Origin: an uncultured Flavihumibacter sp.
Lineage (GTDB): Bacteria > Bacteroidota > Bacteroidia > Chitinophagales > Chitinophagaceae
Assembly (NCBI GenBank): GCA_946482545.1
Contig: CAMLRX010000011.1
Span: forward strand, 1 to 53,993
DNA length: 53,993 nucleotides
Reading direction: 5' to 3'
A program made the position numbers and the translations under genes. The notes beneath the pieces were generated by a model. It did not search any database, was not told the DNA's origin, and saw only the letters and a program-made list of their open reading frames with translations. Shown here in pieces: positions 32,295-40,612 of the stretch. Every line of letters begins with the position of its first letter. The first letter of the stretch is position 1.

Positions 32295-33110
32295 GAATAA
32301 ATCGGGCATCAGTTGCTGGTCCCGGTTCACCGCATATTTTTCGAAATCTGTGATGCCCTCTTCTGAAAGTACCTGTTCATCAATAAAAAAGTTGCCGGTA
32401 CATTCAGTTGAAGGGCGTTTCAGTATATAATAAGCCGCATCGGCCACGATTTCCGCGGTGCGGCTGCGCTGTACCAGGAAATCGCCGCCCAGCAGGTTTT
32501 GTACGGCCGCCGTGGCAATGGTTGTTTTCGGCCATAAGGCATTCGCCGCGATCTTGTCGGAACGGAGTTCTTCCGCCAAACCCAATGCTACCATACTCAT
32601 TCCGTATTTGCTCATCGTGTAGGCCAGGTGCTTGCCGAACCATTTGGGATCCAGATTGAGCGGGGGAGAAAGGTTCAGGATATGCGGATTGTCCGCTTTT
32701 TTCAGGTAAGGAATGCAGGCCCGGCTCATGAGAAAGGTGCCGCGTACATTAATATCATGCATCAGGTCGTAGCGTTTCGGCTCGGTTTCCAGTGTGGAAC
32801 TCAGGTTAATGGCGCTCGCGTTGTTCACCAGGATATCGATCCCACCCAGTTCTGAAGCGATTTTCTCCACTACTTCAGCGATGTTTTTTTCATCGCGGAT
32901 ATCGAGTTGAACGGGCAGTACCTTGCCTGCTCCCTGTGCCTTCACTTCTTCCGCAGCGGTAAAGATGGTGCCTTCCAGTTTTGGGTGCGGCTCAATGGTT
33001 TTGGCTGCAATCACAATATTCGCGTGCTCTTTTGCCAGCCGCAAAGCAATGGCTTTCCCTATACCTCTGCTGCCTCCGGTGATCAATACAGTTTTGTTGG
33101 CGAAGTTCAT
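32289..33110 (-). CDS. SDR family oxidoreductase (HSDL2-like)
   Basis: This 273-residue protein starts at the ATG at 33110 (MNFANKTVLITGG). The NAD(P)-binding Rossmann motif TGGSRGIGKAIA, the NNAS motif (LVNNASAIN) and the catalytic YxxxK (AYTMSKYGM) are all present. PLNLDPKWFGKHLAYTMSKYGMSMVALGLAEEL is the extended pattern of the hydroxysteroid dehydrogenase-like HSDL2 group. The substrate is unknown. The upstream open frame to 33161 adds 17 residues with no family support. It converges on lysS with a six-base overlap. Confidence 0.92.
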   Translation of the reverse strand: MNFANKTVLITGGSRGIGKAIALRLAKEHANIVIAAKTIEPHPKLEGTIFTAAEEVKAQGAGKVLPVQLDIRDEKNIAEVVEKIASELGGIDILVNNASAINLSSTLETEPKRYDLMHDINVRGTFLMSRACIPYLKKADNPHILNLSPPLNLDPKWFGKHLAYTMSKYGMSMVALGLAEELRSDKIAANALWPKTTIATAAVQNLLGGDFLVQRSRTAEIVADAAYYILKRPSTECTGNFFIDEQVLSEEGITDFEKYAVNRDQQLMPDLFL

Positions 33111-33289
33111 AATGGTAGAATTTATCGTGTGTCTGTACAATTTACTTATTTCCCAACACATTGTAAAGGAATCATTTCCAACGCCTGTACCGTTTTTTCA
33201 CTGATGCCATCTATCAAAAAATACGGGGCGGAAGGGTAGAAAATACTATTTTTCAGGTTCTATTCTTCATAACCTATATGTATTCAACC

Positions 33290-35446
33290 ATGCAACAATT
33301 GAACAGGAGAAACACCCTGTGGATGGGAATGGCCCTGGCAGGAATGAACATCGCTTTTTCCGCTTCGGCACAGCAGAAAGAACTCACACGCCAGCAGATG
33401 CTGCAGTACGGATTGCCGGAAACCATTTCCAAACCCTTGCCAAGGATCAGCCAATGGACCGATGACACACATTATGTGGTGAACAAAGGAAACCCGCAAC
33501 GCCCCGACCTTTATGAAGTGGATGCCAAAACAGGCAAAGAAACACCGTACACATTCCAACGCCCCGCTTCAGACGGCACGGTTCGGGTGAAAGACAATGA
33601 CCTCTATTACACAGGTCCGGACAATGTTGAAAAAAGACTTACCAACGACCCTGCGCTGGAAGTGAACCCTGAAATGTCTCCGGACAACAGGTTCGTGGCT
33701 TTTACCAAAGAAAATAATCTTTACACGATAGACCTTCAATCCGGAAAAGAAACAAAACTTACTTCTGATGGAAGTGATGTGATCCTGAACGGTTATTCCA
33801 GCTGGGTATATATGGAAGAGATTCTCGGTCGCCCTACCCGGCACCGCGCCTTCTGGTGGAGCCCTGATAGCAAGTCCCTCGCTTTTTTCCGTTCCGATGA
33901 TACCAAAGTCCCTGTATTCACTATGACGGATGGCAATGGCACCCGCGGCTACGTGGAAACGCTGCGTTATCCCAAACCCGGAGACGCCAACCCCGAAGTA
34001 AAAGTGGGTATTGTGGACGCTACCGGCGGCGCTGTTACCTGGGCCGACTTCAACGCCGCTGAGGACCAGTATTTCGGTATGCCGATCTGGATGAACGATT
34101 CCAAAACCCTTTGGCAGTCGTGGATGAACCGTGGACAGGATCAATTAAAAATTTACGCGGTTTCAACAGTGAACGGTGCTAAAAAGCTGATCTATGAAGA
34201 AACACAGAAAACATGGATCGACCTGGATAATGCCAACCGCTTCACTTTCCTGGAAAGTGGAAAAGGCTTTATCCTCCAGAGCGATAAGTCGGGCTGGAAC
34301 ATGATGTACCTTCACGATATGACCGGTAAACAACTGAACCCCATCACCAACGGGGAATTCACGGTAACCGATATCCTTCTCGTGGACGAAAAGAAAAGCA
34401 CCGTTTTTTTCACCGCCCGGAAAGAGAACACCGCACGGGTAGACCTGTACAGTGTTAAACTCAATGGAAAGGACCTGAAAAGACTGACTTTCGGCGAGTA
34501 CAACCACCAGGTATCGCTTTCTCCCAACGGCTCCTATTTTGTGACCACCTATCAGAACGCCGCTACCACACCCAAAATAGCGCTCGTGGATGGCAAAGGA
34601 AAGCTCGTTCGTGAACTTGCCGACAGCAAAGGCGCGGAAGCCGATCAATACCGTTTGGCCAAAACCGAGCTCATCCGCGTGAAAAGTGACGATGGCCTGT
34701 ACGAACTTCCGGCCCTCGTAACCTGGCCCCTGGATTATGATCCGGCCAGAAAATATCCTGTACTCATCTCCATTTACGGCGGCCCCAACGCAGGTACCGT
34801 AATGGACAGGTTCTCGCTGGGTGCACAACAACAATGGTATGCGAAAGAAGGGATGATCCAGGTAGCGATGGACCACCGTGCCTCCGGTCATTTTGGAAAG
34901 AAAGGCCAGAACTTCATCCACCGCAACCTCGGTTACTGGGAAACAAAGGATTACAGCACCATCGTAAAACACCTGATCTCCAAAGGCGCTGATCCCGCCC
35001 GCATCTGTATCACCGGCTTCAGTTATGGTGGTTACATGAGTTGCTACGCGCTCACCTATGGCGCCGACGTGTTCACCCATGGCATGGCCGGTGGCAGCGT
35101 AACCGACTGGCGCCTGTACGATACGCATTATACAGAACGCTTTATGGATACGCCTGAAGAGAATCCGGAAGGATATAAATCCAGTTCTGTACTTACCCAC
35201 GCTGAAAAGTATAAAGGTAAATTGCAGATCGTGCATGGCATTATTGATGAGAATGTGCACATGCAGAATTCTATTCAACTTATTTCAAAACTTCAGGACC
35301 TGAAGAAGGATTTCGAAATGATGATCTATTCCGGCGGAAGGCATGGATGGGGCGGGAACAAAGGCCTGCATTTCCAGAATCTGAAAACGGAGTTTGTGTA
35401 TAAGAATCTGTTGCAGAAAGAGATGCCAGCGGAGTTGAGAAGGTAA
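33290..35446 (+). CDS. Secreted S9 family prolyl oligopeptidase (dipeptidyl peptidase IV type)
   Basis: This 718-residue enzyme starts at the ATG at 33290; another ATG four codons upstream is possible. A signal peptide (NTLWMGMALAGMNIAFSASAQQ) leads it to the periplasm. The N-terminal beta-propeller spans about residues 60-460, with GYSSWVYMEEILGRPTRHRAFWWSPDSK holding the Glu pair that binds the substrate N-terminus in DPP IV. The catalytic alpha/beta hydrolase has Ser578 in GFSYGGYMS, Asp653 in IIDENVH and His685 in GGRHGWGG. It probably removes X-Pro dipeptides from peptides. It stands alone. Confidence 0.95.
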   Translation: MQQLNRRNTLWMGMALAGMNIAFSASAQQKELTRQQMLQYGLPETISKPLPRISQWTDDTHYVVNKGNPQRPDLYEVDAKTGKETPYTFQRPASDGTVRVKDNDLYYTGPDNVEKRLTNDPALEVNPEMSPDNRFVAFTKENNLYTIDLQSGKETKLTSDGSDVILNGYSSWVYMEEILGRPTRHRAFWWSPDSKSLAFFRSDDTKVPVFTMTDGNGTRGYVETLRYPKPGDANPEVKVGIVDATGGAVTWADFNAAEDQYFGMPIWMNDSKTLWQSWMNRGQDQLKIYAVSTVNGAKKLIYEETQKTWIDLDNANRFTFLESGKGFILQSDKSGWNMMYLHDMTGKQLNPITNGEFTVTDILLVDEKKSTVFFTARKENTARVDLYSVKLNGKDLKRLTFGEYNHQVSLSPNGSYFVTTYQNAATTPKIALVDGKGKLVRELADSKGAEADQYRLAKTELIRVKSDDGLYELPALVTWPLDYDPARKYPVLISIYGGPNAGTVMDRFSLGAQQQWYAKEGMIQVAMDHRASGHFGKKGQNFIHRNLGYWETKDYSTIVKHLISKGADPARICITGFSYGGYMSCYALTYGADVFTHGMAGGSVTDWRLYDTHYTERFMDTPEENPEGYKSSSVLTHAEKYKGKLQIVHGIIDENVHMQNSIQLISKLQDLKKDFEMMIYSGGRHGWGGNKGLHFQNLKTEFVYKNLLQKEMPAELRR

Positions 35447-35457
35447 TAAGTTTTTCT

Positions 35458-35480
35458 CGCGAAGACGCAAGGACGCAAGG
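35458..35480. repeat. Dispersed intergenic repeat, copy 2
   Basis: The reverse complement of this 23-base stretch matches 1646-1668 at 22 positions; it contains GACGCAAGGACGCAAGG. It lies 11 bases past the S9 peptidase stop. Confidence 0.75.
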
Positions 35481-35522
35481 GGTGGTTGAGGTGCGGCTCG
35501 CTGAGAAGGTAAATTTTCTGCC

Positions 35523-35570
35523 AAAAAAGAGGGGGTGAACAATTATTTGATTGTTCACCCCCTCTTTTTT
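35523..35570. terminator. Long bidirectional terminator
   Basis: Positions 35523-35543 pair perfectly with 35550-35570, a 21-bp stem with a six-base loop, with A6 on one side and T6 on the other. It serves the S9 peptidase gene and the convergent dienelactone hydrolase gene. Confidence 0.95.
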
Positions 35571-35667
35571 GTAACCCGATATGTTGTTTTATTTAAGCCG
35601 TCATTGTGCTTAAGCCTAAATTATTCTTTTCCAATATTACATCCAGATTTATATAATCCCCTTTAAG

Positions 35668-36492
35668 CTATTTCAGTACAGCCTGGAAGAAAGTCTTCAT
35701 ATCCTGCCAGGAAGCGCTATCCGCCTTTGCGTTGTATTCGATCGGCAAATTAAACTGTTTTCCTTTTGCTGTAGCAGCAGGATTGGTAAAAGCATGAGTT
35801 GCGCTATCATACACCTTAAATGTGTAAGGAATACTGAGGGAATCGAGTTGTTTTTTGAACGTAACCACTTCTGTCTCCGGCACGAACGGGTCGGCTCCTC
35901 CGTGACACACGAGGATAGCGGCTTTCGTAAGTTCCTTTGAAGGTACTGGTCCTGCCAGACCGCCATGGAAACTCACCACACCATTCACGGGCAATCCCAG
36001 TTTTGCGCTGTTCAGCACCATGGCGCCGCCGAAGCAGTAACCGATGGCTGCAGCGCGGGTAGTGTCCGCCTGAGCATAAGTTTTGGCCTTGGCGAGTGCC
36101 GCTTCCAGCCTGGCTTTTGCCATTTGCGGGTTCGCGTAAAAAGGTCCCGCCAGTGCGCCTGCAGCGGTGGGGTCAGCGGCAGTTTTGCCGTTTCCATACA
36201 TATCAACCCCTACTGCGAAGTAACCCAGTTCTGCGAGTTGTTTGGCTCGCCCTTTCACGTAATCGTCCAGTCCCCACCACTCTGGCACAATAAGAACGAT
36301 GGGCTTTTTTACGGAGGAATCATCGCCATAAGCGACAATACTGTTCAGGGTAACCGAATCGGCCTGGATGGTTACCGCTGTTTCCACAATCGCTTCGGGT
36401 TTGGCGTCGTCGCTTTTCGCCGCTTCCTGGTTGTTGCAGGCGGCGAGCGAAACAATGGAGAGTGCAATGATGCCTGTAAGGTAATGTTTCAT
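35668..36492 (-). CDS. Dienelactone hydrolase family lipoprotein
   Basis: This 274-residue protein has a lipoprotein signal peptide with lipobox LAAC at about residue 19 (VSLAACNNQE). The alpha/beta hydrolase core contains KPIVLIVPEWWGLDDYVKGRAKQLAELGYFAVGVDMYG, then the nucleophile elbow IGYCFGGAM with Cys, the Asp of CHGGADPFV and the His of SATHAFTNP. This Cys-Asp-His triad is typical for dienelactone hydrolase. Its substrate is unknown. It is likely anchored in the envelope and is followed by the strong bidirectional terminator. Confidence 0.92.
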   Translation of the reverse strand: MKHYLTGIIALSIVSLAACNNQEAAKSDDAKPEAIVETAVTIQADSVTLNSIVAYGDDSSVKKPIVLIVPEWWGLDDYVKGRAKQLAELGYFAVGVDMYGNGKTAADPTAAGALAGPFYANPQMAKARLEAALAKAKTYAQADTTRAAAIGYCFGGAMVLNSAKLGLPVNGVVSFHGGLAGPVPSKELTKAAILVCHGGADPFVPETEVVTFKKQLDSLSIPYTFKVYDSATHAFTNPAATAKGKQFNLPIEYNAKADSASWQDMKTFFQAVLK

Positions 36493-36572
36493 AATACTTT
36501 TATTTTTTTACAGATGACCGGTTATAACAACACCAGCGCAAAAAAGATCGCATGGTGTATTTTTTAGCTGGA

Positions 36573-37997
36573 TCAGCCTTCCCATTCAGTAGCGTTTCGG
36601 ATACCCAGTTCGCCTGGTTTAAAAACAGGCGCCTTTCCGGCTTTCCTTTGAAGCGCGTAGTCCTTCAAAGCTTTCAGTGCAGGCCGCTGCAAAAGGAGTA
36701 TGGCGATGATGTTGAGCCAGGCCATGATGCCCACGCCGATATCACCCAGGGTCCATGCGGTGGCGGCTGTTTTTATCGAGCCGTAGAAAGTAGCAGCAAG
36801 TATAAGTATGCGCAGCAGATTTGTTTTCCATGCGGCCGACCCCTTTTTATTGAGGTAGCTGAGGTTGGTTTCGGCAATATAATAGTATGCCATAATGGTA
36901 GTAAAAGCGAAGAAAAGCAGCGCGAAAGCAACGAATCCACTTCCGATGGCAGGGAAATGTTTGGCGATGGCGTATTGGGTGAACGCGGGACCTGTTTCCA
37001 CCCCGGGCAGGTTTTCCACGAGGAAGCCACCTTCCGGGTTCACTACATTGTACTGTCCCGTGAACAGGATCATCAAAGCTGTTGCGGTGCATACAAAAAG
37101 TGTATCCACATAAACGGAAAAACCTTGTACCAGTCCCTGTTCAACCGGGTGCTTTACCTCAGCCGCGGCTGCAGCGTGGGGTGCGGTACCCTGCCCCGCC
37201 TCGTTGGAGTAAATACCCCTTTTGATGCCCCAGGCAATGGCAGAACCAAATACACCAGAAAAAGCCGCTTCAAGGTTAAAGGCCGATTTAAAGATCAGCG
37301 CGAATACGTCAGGCACCTCACGGATATTAATACCGATAACAACAAGCGCCATCAGTATATACGCGCCCGCCATAAACGGCACCACGAATTCCGCCACTTT
37401 GCCGATGCGCTTTACCCCGCCGAAAATGATGAGCGCCAGCAACAAGGTAACCACGGCACCTGTTGCGGCCACCGGTGTGCCGTAAGCATTGTTCATACTC
37501 TGCGCAATGCTGTTGCTCTGAACACCAGGCAGGAAAAGGGCACAACTGAGCACCGTTGCCACCGCAAACACCAACGCATACCATTTTACGCCCAGGCCTT
37601 TCTCAATGTAAAAAGCAGGACCACCTCGGTACTGACCATCTTTTACTTCCTTATAAATTTGTCCGAGTGTGGCTTCAATAAACGCGGAAGCAGCCCCCAG
37701 AAACGCGATGGCCCACATCCAGAAGACGGCTCCCGGACCTCCCATAGCAATGGCAGTAGCTACACCGGAAATGTTCCCGGTTCCCACCCTTCCGGCAATA
37801 GCAATAGCGAAAGCCTGAAATGAAGAAACGCCTTTTTCAGAAGACGCACCGCCAAAAAGAAGCCTTACCATACTTTTCAGGTAACGCACCTGCAAAAAAC
37901 GCGTTACAATAGAGAAATAAATACCAGCACCCAGGCAGAGCAGGATGAGGGCGTTGCTCCAAACAATACCATTGACTTTTTCTAAAATCTGCTCCAT
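36573..37997 (-). CDS. Alanine:cation symporter family protein (AGCS)
   Basis: This 474-residue membrane protein has the sodium/alanine symporter (AGCS, TIGR00835-type) pattern throughout: FQAFAIAIAGRVGTGNISGVATAIAMGGPGAVFWMWAIAFLGAASAFIEATLGQIYKE near the N-terminus, the middle GIKRGIYSNEAGQGTAPHAAAAAEV, which is the AGCS signature, and ten or more hydrophobic segments. It imports small amino acids, probably alanine or glycine, with Na+. Substrate preference cannot be read. It is transcribed toward the dienelactone hydrolase lipoprotein gene. Confidence 0.95.
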   Translation of the reverse strand: MEQILEKVNGIVWSNALILLCLGAGIYFSIVTRFLQVRYLKSMVRLLFGGASSEKGVSSFQAFAIAIAGRVGTGNISGVATAIAMGGPGAVFWMWAIAFLGAASAFIEATLGQIYKEVKDGQYRGGPAFYIEKGLGVKWYALVFAVATVLSCALFLPGVQSNSIAQSMNNAYGTPVAATGAVVTLLLALIIFGGVKRIGKVAEFVVPFMAGAYILMALVVIGINIREVPDVFALIFKSAFNLEAAFSGVFGSAIAWGIKRGIYSNEAGQGTAPHAAAAAEVKHPVEQGLVQGFSVYVDTLFVCTATALMILFTGQYNVVNPEGGFLVENLPGVETGPAFTQYAIAKHFPAIGSGFVAFALLFFAFTTIMAYYYIAETNLSYLNKKGSAAWKTNLLRILILAATFYGSIKTAATAWTLGDIGVGIMAWLNIIAILLLQRPALKALKDYALQRKAGKAPVFKPGELGIRNATEWEG

Positions 37998-38197
37998 TTT
38001 AATTGGTGTTTTTCGAAAAGGTTAAAGAGAAATCATCAAAACAAGTTCCCAAATTAAGTTTTCCAGACGGGAGTAGCTGAATTATATAGAAAAAACATGC
38101 GCTTCTTACAGATCATGGCTTTTTTTGATGCGTACTCCGCCATCAGAAAAAAACTTAAAATATCCGGAATATCATTGTTTGAATGCAGAATAAATGC

Positions 38198-38230
38198 ATA
38201 GGTGTAAAAGGCCGGACCTGCTTTTCAGAT
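38198..38230 (+). promoter_or_regulatory. Motif pair before the precursor gene, shared with the kinase promoter
   Basis: ATAGGTGTAAAA (38198-38209) and TTTTCAGAT (38222-38230) lie upstream of the RiPP precursor gene. The same two motifs recur before the kinase gene as TTTTCAGAT (38655-38663) and ATAGGTGTGAAA (38704-38715). They are candidate binding sites for the LytTR response regulator. A hairpin CTTTAG-AATC-CTAAAG (38239-38254) lies between the motifs and the start codon. Confidence 0.4.
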
Positions 38231-38262
38231 CATCCTACTTTAGAATCCTAAAGCAGCGAAGT

Positions 38263-38439
38263 ATGAAAAAGCAAACCAAAAACCTGCTGAAATTAGAGCA
38301 TAAAGTGTTGTTTGTTTTTAGGGAAAATAAACAGAAGGATAAAAATCACTTTACAGACACCTTTGACACAACAACAGGCACGACACTCACTTCTACCAGT
38401 GTTCCTACAACCTCGAAAACAACTACGGGAATATTTTAA
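38263..38439 (+). CDS. Candidate RiPP (class I lanthipeptide-like) precursor peptide, Thr-rich and Cys-free
   Basis: This 58-residue peptide starts at the ATG at 38263. A basic leader (residues 1-30) contains LLKLEHKVLFVF, which matches the K-L-x-L-x-x-K-x-hydrophobic pattern of Bacteroidota class I lanthipeptide leaders. The C-terminal 28 residues (31-58) contain 17 Thr/Ser and no Cys: TTTGTTLTSTSVPTTSKTTT, ending GIF. Thr and Ser are the substrates of LanB dehydratases, and the gene is two open genes away from a complete lanB. The kinase gene follows on the same strand. No double-Gly cleavage site is visible, so the leader end is unknown. Identification is by composition and linkage, not by a known family match. 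Confidence 0.7.
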   Translation: MKKQTKNLLKLEHKVLFVFRENKQKDKNHFTDTFDTTTGTTLTSTSVPTTSKTTTGIF

Positions 38440-38573
38440 AATACTTATCCGTTAGATCTTATCCGCTTTTTTCTAACCTTACCGCGCCATTGACTGTGGC
38501 TTCTGTGGTTTCATTGTTCTCAACCGGCGGCAGAAAATGAGGCCTCAACAGCACGAAGCACCCACTGGCACAA

Positions 38574-38633
38574 GGCATATACAACGAGTTGCCGGCTTGT
38601 TGTACTATTGACAACTTGTAAGTTGTATATGCC
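38574..38633. repeat. 60-base inverted repeat between the precursor and kinase genes
   Basis: GGCATATACAAC (38574-38585) is the exact reverse complement of GTTGTATATGCC (38622-38633). Between them GTTGT (38599-38603) and ACAAC (38611-38615) form a second hairpin. No T-tract follows, so it is not a typical terminator. It could be a small mobile-element remnant or a regulatory fold. Confidence 0.75.
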
Positions 38634-38654
38634 ATTTTTAAAATCTACTACACA

Positions 38655-38715
38655 TTTTCAGATGGTACGTTTTTGAAAATTTGCCACATTCTCCTTAACT
38701 TAAATAGGTGTGAAA
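38655..38715 (+). promoter_or_regulatory. Motif pair before the kinase gene
   Basis: TTTTCAGAT (38655-38663) and ATAGGTGTGAAA (38704-38715) repeat the motifs found before the precursor gene, in reversed order. The second overlaps the leading arm of the leader hairpin. Confidence 0.4.
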
Positions 38716-38758
38716 CAGAATCTTATTGTCATGATAAGTCTTCGTTACACCTATTTTT
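38702..38758 (+). terminator. Attenuator-like hairpin in front of the kinase gene
   Basis: AAATAGGTGT (38702-38711) pairs with ACACCTATTT (38747-38756). An inner CTTAT/ATAAG hairpin (38722-38738) extends the structure. The outer arm ends in a short T run, and the start codon of the kinase is at 38765. It could stop transcription from the precursor gene, so that the kinase and regulator are made only in part of the transcripts. Confidence 0.55.
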
Positions 38759-38764
38759 ACGTAA

Positions 38765-39868
38765 ATGGCAATTCAATTTTCAGACGGAGTAATTCAAAAG
38801 CAATTCAGGGGAAGGTTTATTTTATACCATATTCTTGCATGGTCTGTGTTCATCTTTTACGAGATGTGCATGATATACGTACAAAGCGGGTATAACTTAA
38901 ATTATAATATCTTATGGGGATTTATCATTCCATACATTATAAACATTTCTTATTTCTACACCAATGCCTGGACAATTAGCAGGGTTGTTAAAGCAGGCAA
39001 ATGGTGGCCACTAATTTATATTCCTGCATTCTTGCTGGAATGGGCTGCTTACATTTTGCTAATGACCGGTAATAACTGGTTCTTTCTTTCAAAGCCAGGG
39101 GAAAGTTATTTCACCTATCAGTCGAACTCCGAGTTTGCAGTGATCGTGCGGCATTCATGGCGGTTCGTATATTTTTCTCTTTTCAGCAGTGCCTACTGGT
39201 ACACCAGACGTTTTTTCCAGAATCTCCAGAAACTCAGGGCCGCAGAGGCCAGGGTATTCCGGCAGGAACAGGCTAAGGCCGAAATGGAAGTACAACTGAT
39301 GAAAACAAGGAATGCTTTCCTTCAATCTCAGGTGAATCCGCACCTGATTTTCAACGCGCTCAATTTTATTCAGAACGAAGTAAGAGAAGCTTCTCCTGAA
39401 GCGGCTGAATCGGTGATCACCCTGGCCGATATCATGCGCTATTCGCTGAACGGAACAAAAGAGGACGGCAATGTGTTACTGGAAGAAGAAGTGGAACAGA
39501 TCGGGAACCTGATCCGCATCAACCAGGCGCGGTTCAGCAACAGGCTGCACCTGCACCTGAAAATATCCGGGGACATCAGCACTGTACATATTATGCCGCT
39601 CACGCTTATTCCGCTGGTGGAAAATATGTTCAAATACGCCGAATTGATGGACGCGGAAAACCCGGCACGAATCCTGATAAAAGTAGAGAACGGAAAAGTT
39701 ATTTTTGAAACCAGCAACCGGAAGAAAACCACGATTCAATACAAAACACCCGGGATAGGCATCACCAATCTCCGTGAACGACTGGAAGCCCGCTACCCCG
39801 GAAGGTTTACGCTCGAAAGCATGGATAAGGACGATCAATTCCAGGTAAAGCTGGAACTCACAATTTAA
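38765..39868 (+). CDS. LytS-type sensor histidine kinase
   Basis: This 367-residue protein has four hydrophobic segments (about 20-40, 47-67, 80-101, 130-147), then a coiled linker (150-188), and the His_kinase domain with VNPHLIFNALNFIQNEV (phospho-acceptor His193). The family consensus reads NPHFLFN, here NPHLIFN. The ATP-binding part includes PLTLIPLVENMFKYAE, with the N-box Asn, and GIGITNLRERLEARYPG. It lacks a large extracellular domain, so it probably senses a membrane-embedded or peptide signal. It is 10 bases upstream of the response regulator and follows the precursor gene, suggesting that it senses the peptide product, as in lantibiotic quorum sensing (inference). Confidence 0.9.
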   Translation: MAIQFSDGVIQKQFRGRFILYHILAWSVFIFYEMCMIYVQSGYNLNYNILWGFIIPYIINISYFYTNAWTISRVVKAGKWWPLIYIPAFLLEWAAYILLMTGNNWFFLSKPGESYFTYQSNSEFAVIVRHSWRFVYFSLFSSAYWYTRRFFQNLQKLRAAEARVFRQEQAKAEMEVQLMKTRNAFLQSQVNPHLIFNALNFIQNEVREASPEAAESVITLADIMRYSLNGTKEDGNVLLEEEVEQIGNLIRINQARFSNRLHLHLKISGDISTVHIMPLTLIPLVENMFKYAELMDAENPARILIKVENGKVIFETSNRKKTTIQYKTPGIGITNLRERLEARYPGRFTLESMDKDDQFQVKLELTI

Positions 39869-39877
39869 ATGAACTAA

Positions 39878-40612
39878 ATGGCCACCACCTGCTATATTAT
39901 CGACGATGAAATGCACGCCATTGAAACTTTAAAAGCTTATATAGAAAAAACAACTGGCTTCGAACTCATGGGGGCCAGCACCAATCCCCTGGAAGCGCTG
40001 GCCCTTTTCAGCGACTCCGGAAAATACGCTGATATCACTTTCCTGGATGTGGATATGCCCGAACTGCGGGGAACGGAGGTTGCCGTATTACTGGGGAACA
40101 ATACCCATGTCATTTTTACCACAGCCTACCAGGATTACGCCCTGAATGGTTTCGAACTCGGCGTGAGCGATTTTCTGCTGAAGCCTTTTCCCTACGAGCG
40201 ATTCCTGAAAAGTTTGTACAAAGTGCAGGGATTGCTGAAATCGAAACAGTTGCAGGAGCCATCGCGCAACAGCGCGCTTTTCATTCAAACCGAAGGAAAA
40301 GGAAAGATCGTGAAACTCTTCCACCATGATATCCGCTACATGGAAAGCAAGAAGAATTACCTCTCCATTGTTACCGCGGAAAAAGCCTACCTCACTTACC
40401 TGAGTCTTTCAGAAATGGAAACCGAACTTCCCGCACAATTCTTCCGCATCCATAAATCATTTATCCTCAATACGGCGTTTATAAGTCATATTGAAGGTAC
40501 AGATGTTTTCCTCGAAGGTATCCCCGAACCGCTTCCTATAGGCGCCAGTTACAGGGATACCTTTTTCAACTTCGTGAAAGAGCGCCTTGTAAAAACGAAA
40601 CGCAATTCATGA
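39878..40612 (+). CDS. LytTR family response regulator
   Basis: This 244-residue protein has a receiver domain with the acidic pocket (IIDDE, Asp9/Asp10), the phospho-acceptor Asp57 in TFLDVDMPELRG and Lys102 in DFLLKPF. The C-terminal LytTR DNA-binding domain (about 137-240) carries IRYMESKKNYLSIVT, QFFRIHKSFILNTAFISHIEG and the final GASYRDTFF. It is the regulator partner of the kinase at 38765, with 9 bases between. Likely targets are the motif pairs at 38198 and 38655. The stop codon overlaps that of lanB by six bases (TCATGA). Confidence 0.94.
   Translation: MATTCYIIDDEMHAIETLKAYIEKTTGFELMGASTNPLEALALFSDSGKYADITFLDVDMPELRGTEVAVLLGNNTHVIFTTAYQDYALNGFELGVSDFLLKPFPYERFLKSLYKVQGLLKSKQLQEPSRNSALFIQTEGKGKIVKLFHHDIRYMESKKNYLSIVTAEKAYLTYLSLSEMETELPAQFFRIHKSFILNTAFISHIEGTDVFLEGIPEPLPIGASYRDTFFNFVKERLVKTKRNS

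Noticed and set aside
36552..37823. 423-residue open frame opposite the alanine:cation symporter gene
   Set aside because: It is a His/Gly/Arg-rich shadow of the symporter coding sequence without any family motif.
38097..38201. 34-residue small frame upstream of the RiPP precursor, considered as a second precursor
   Set aside because: It has neither the leader pattern nor a Thr/Ser-rich tail, and no promoter with the shared motifs lies before it.
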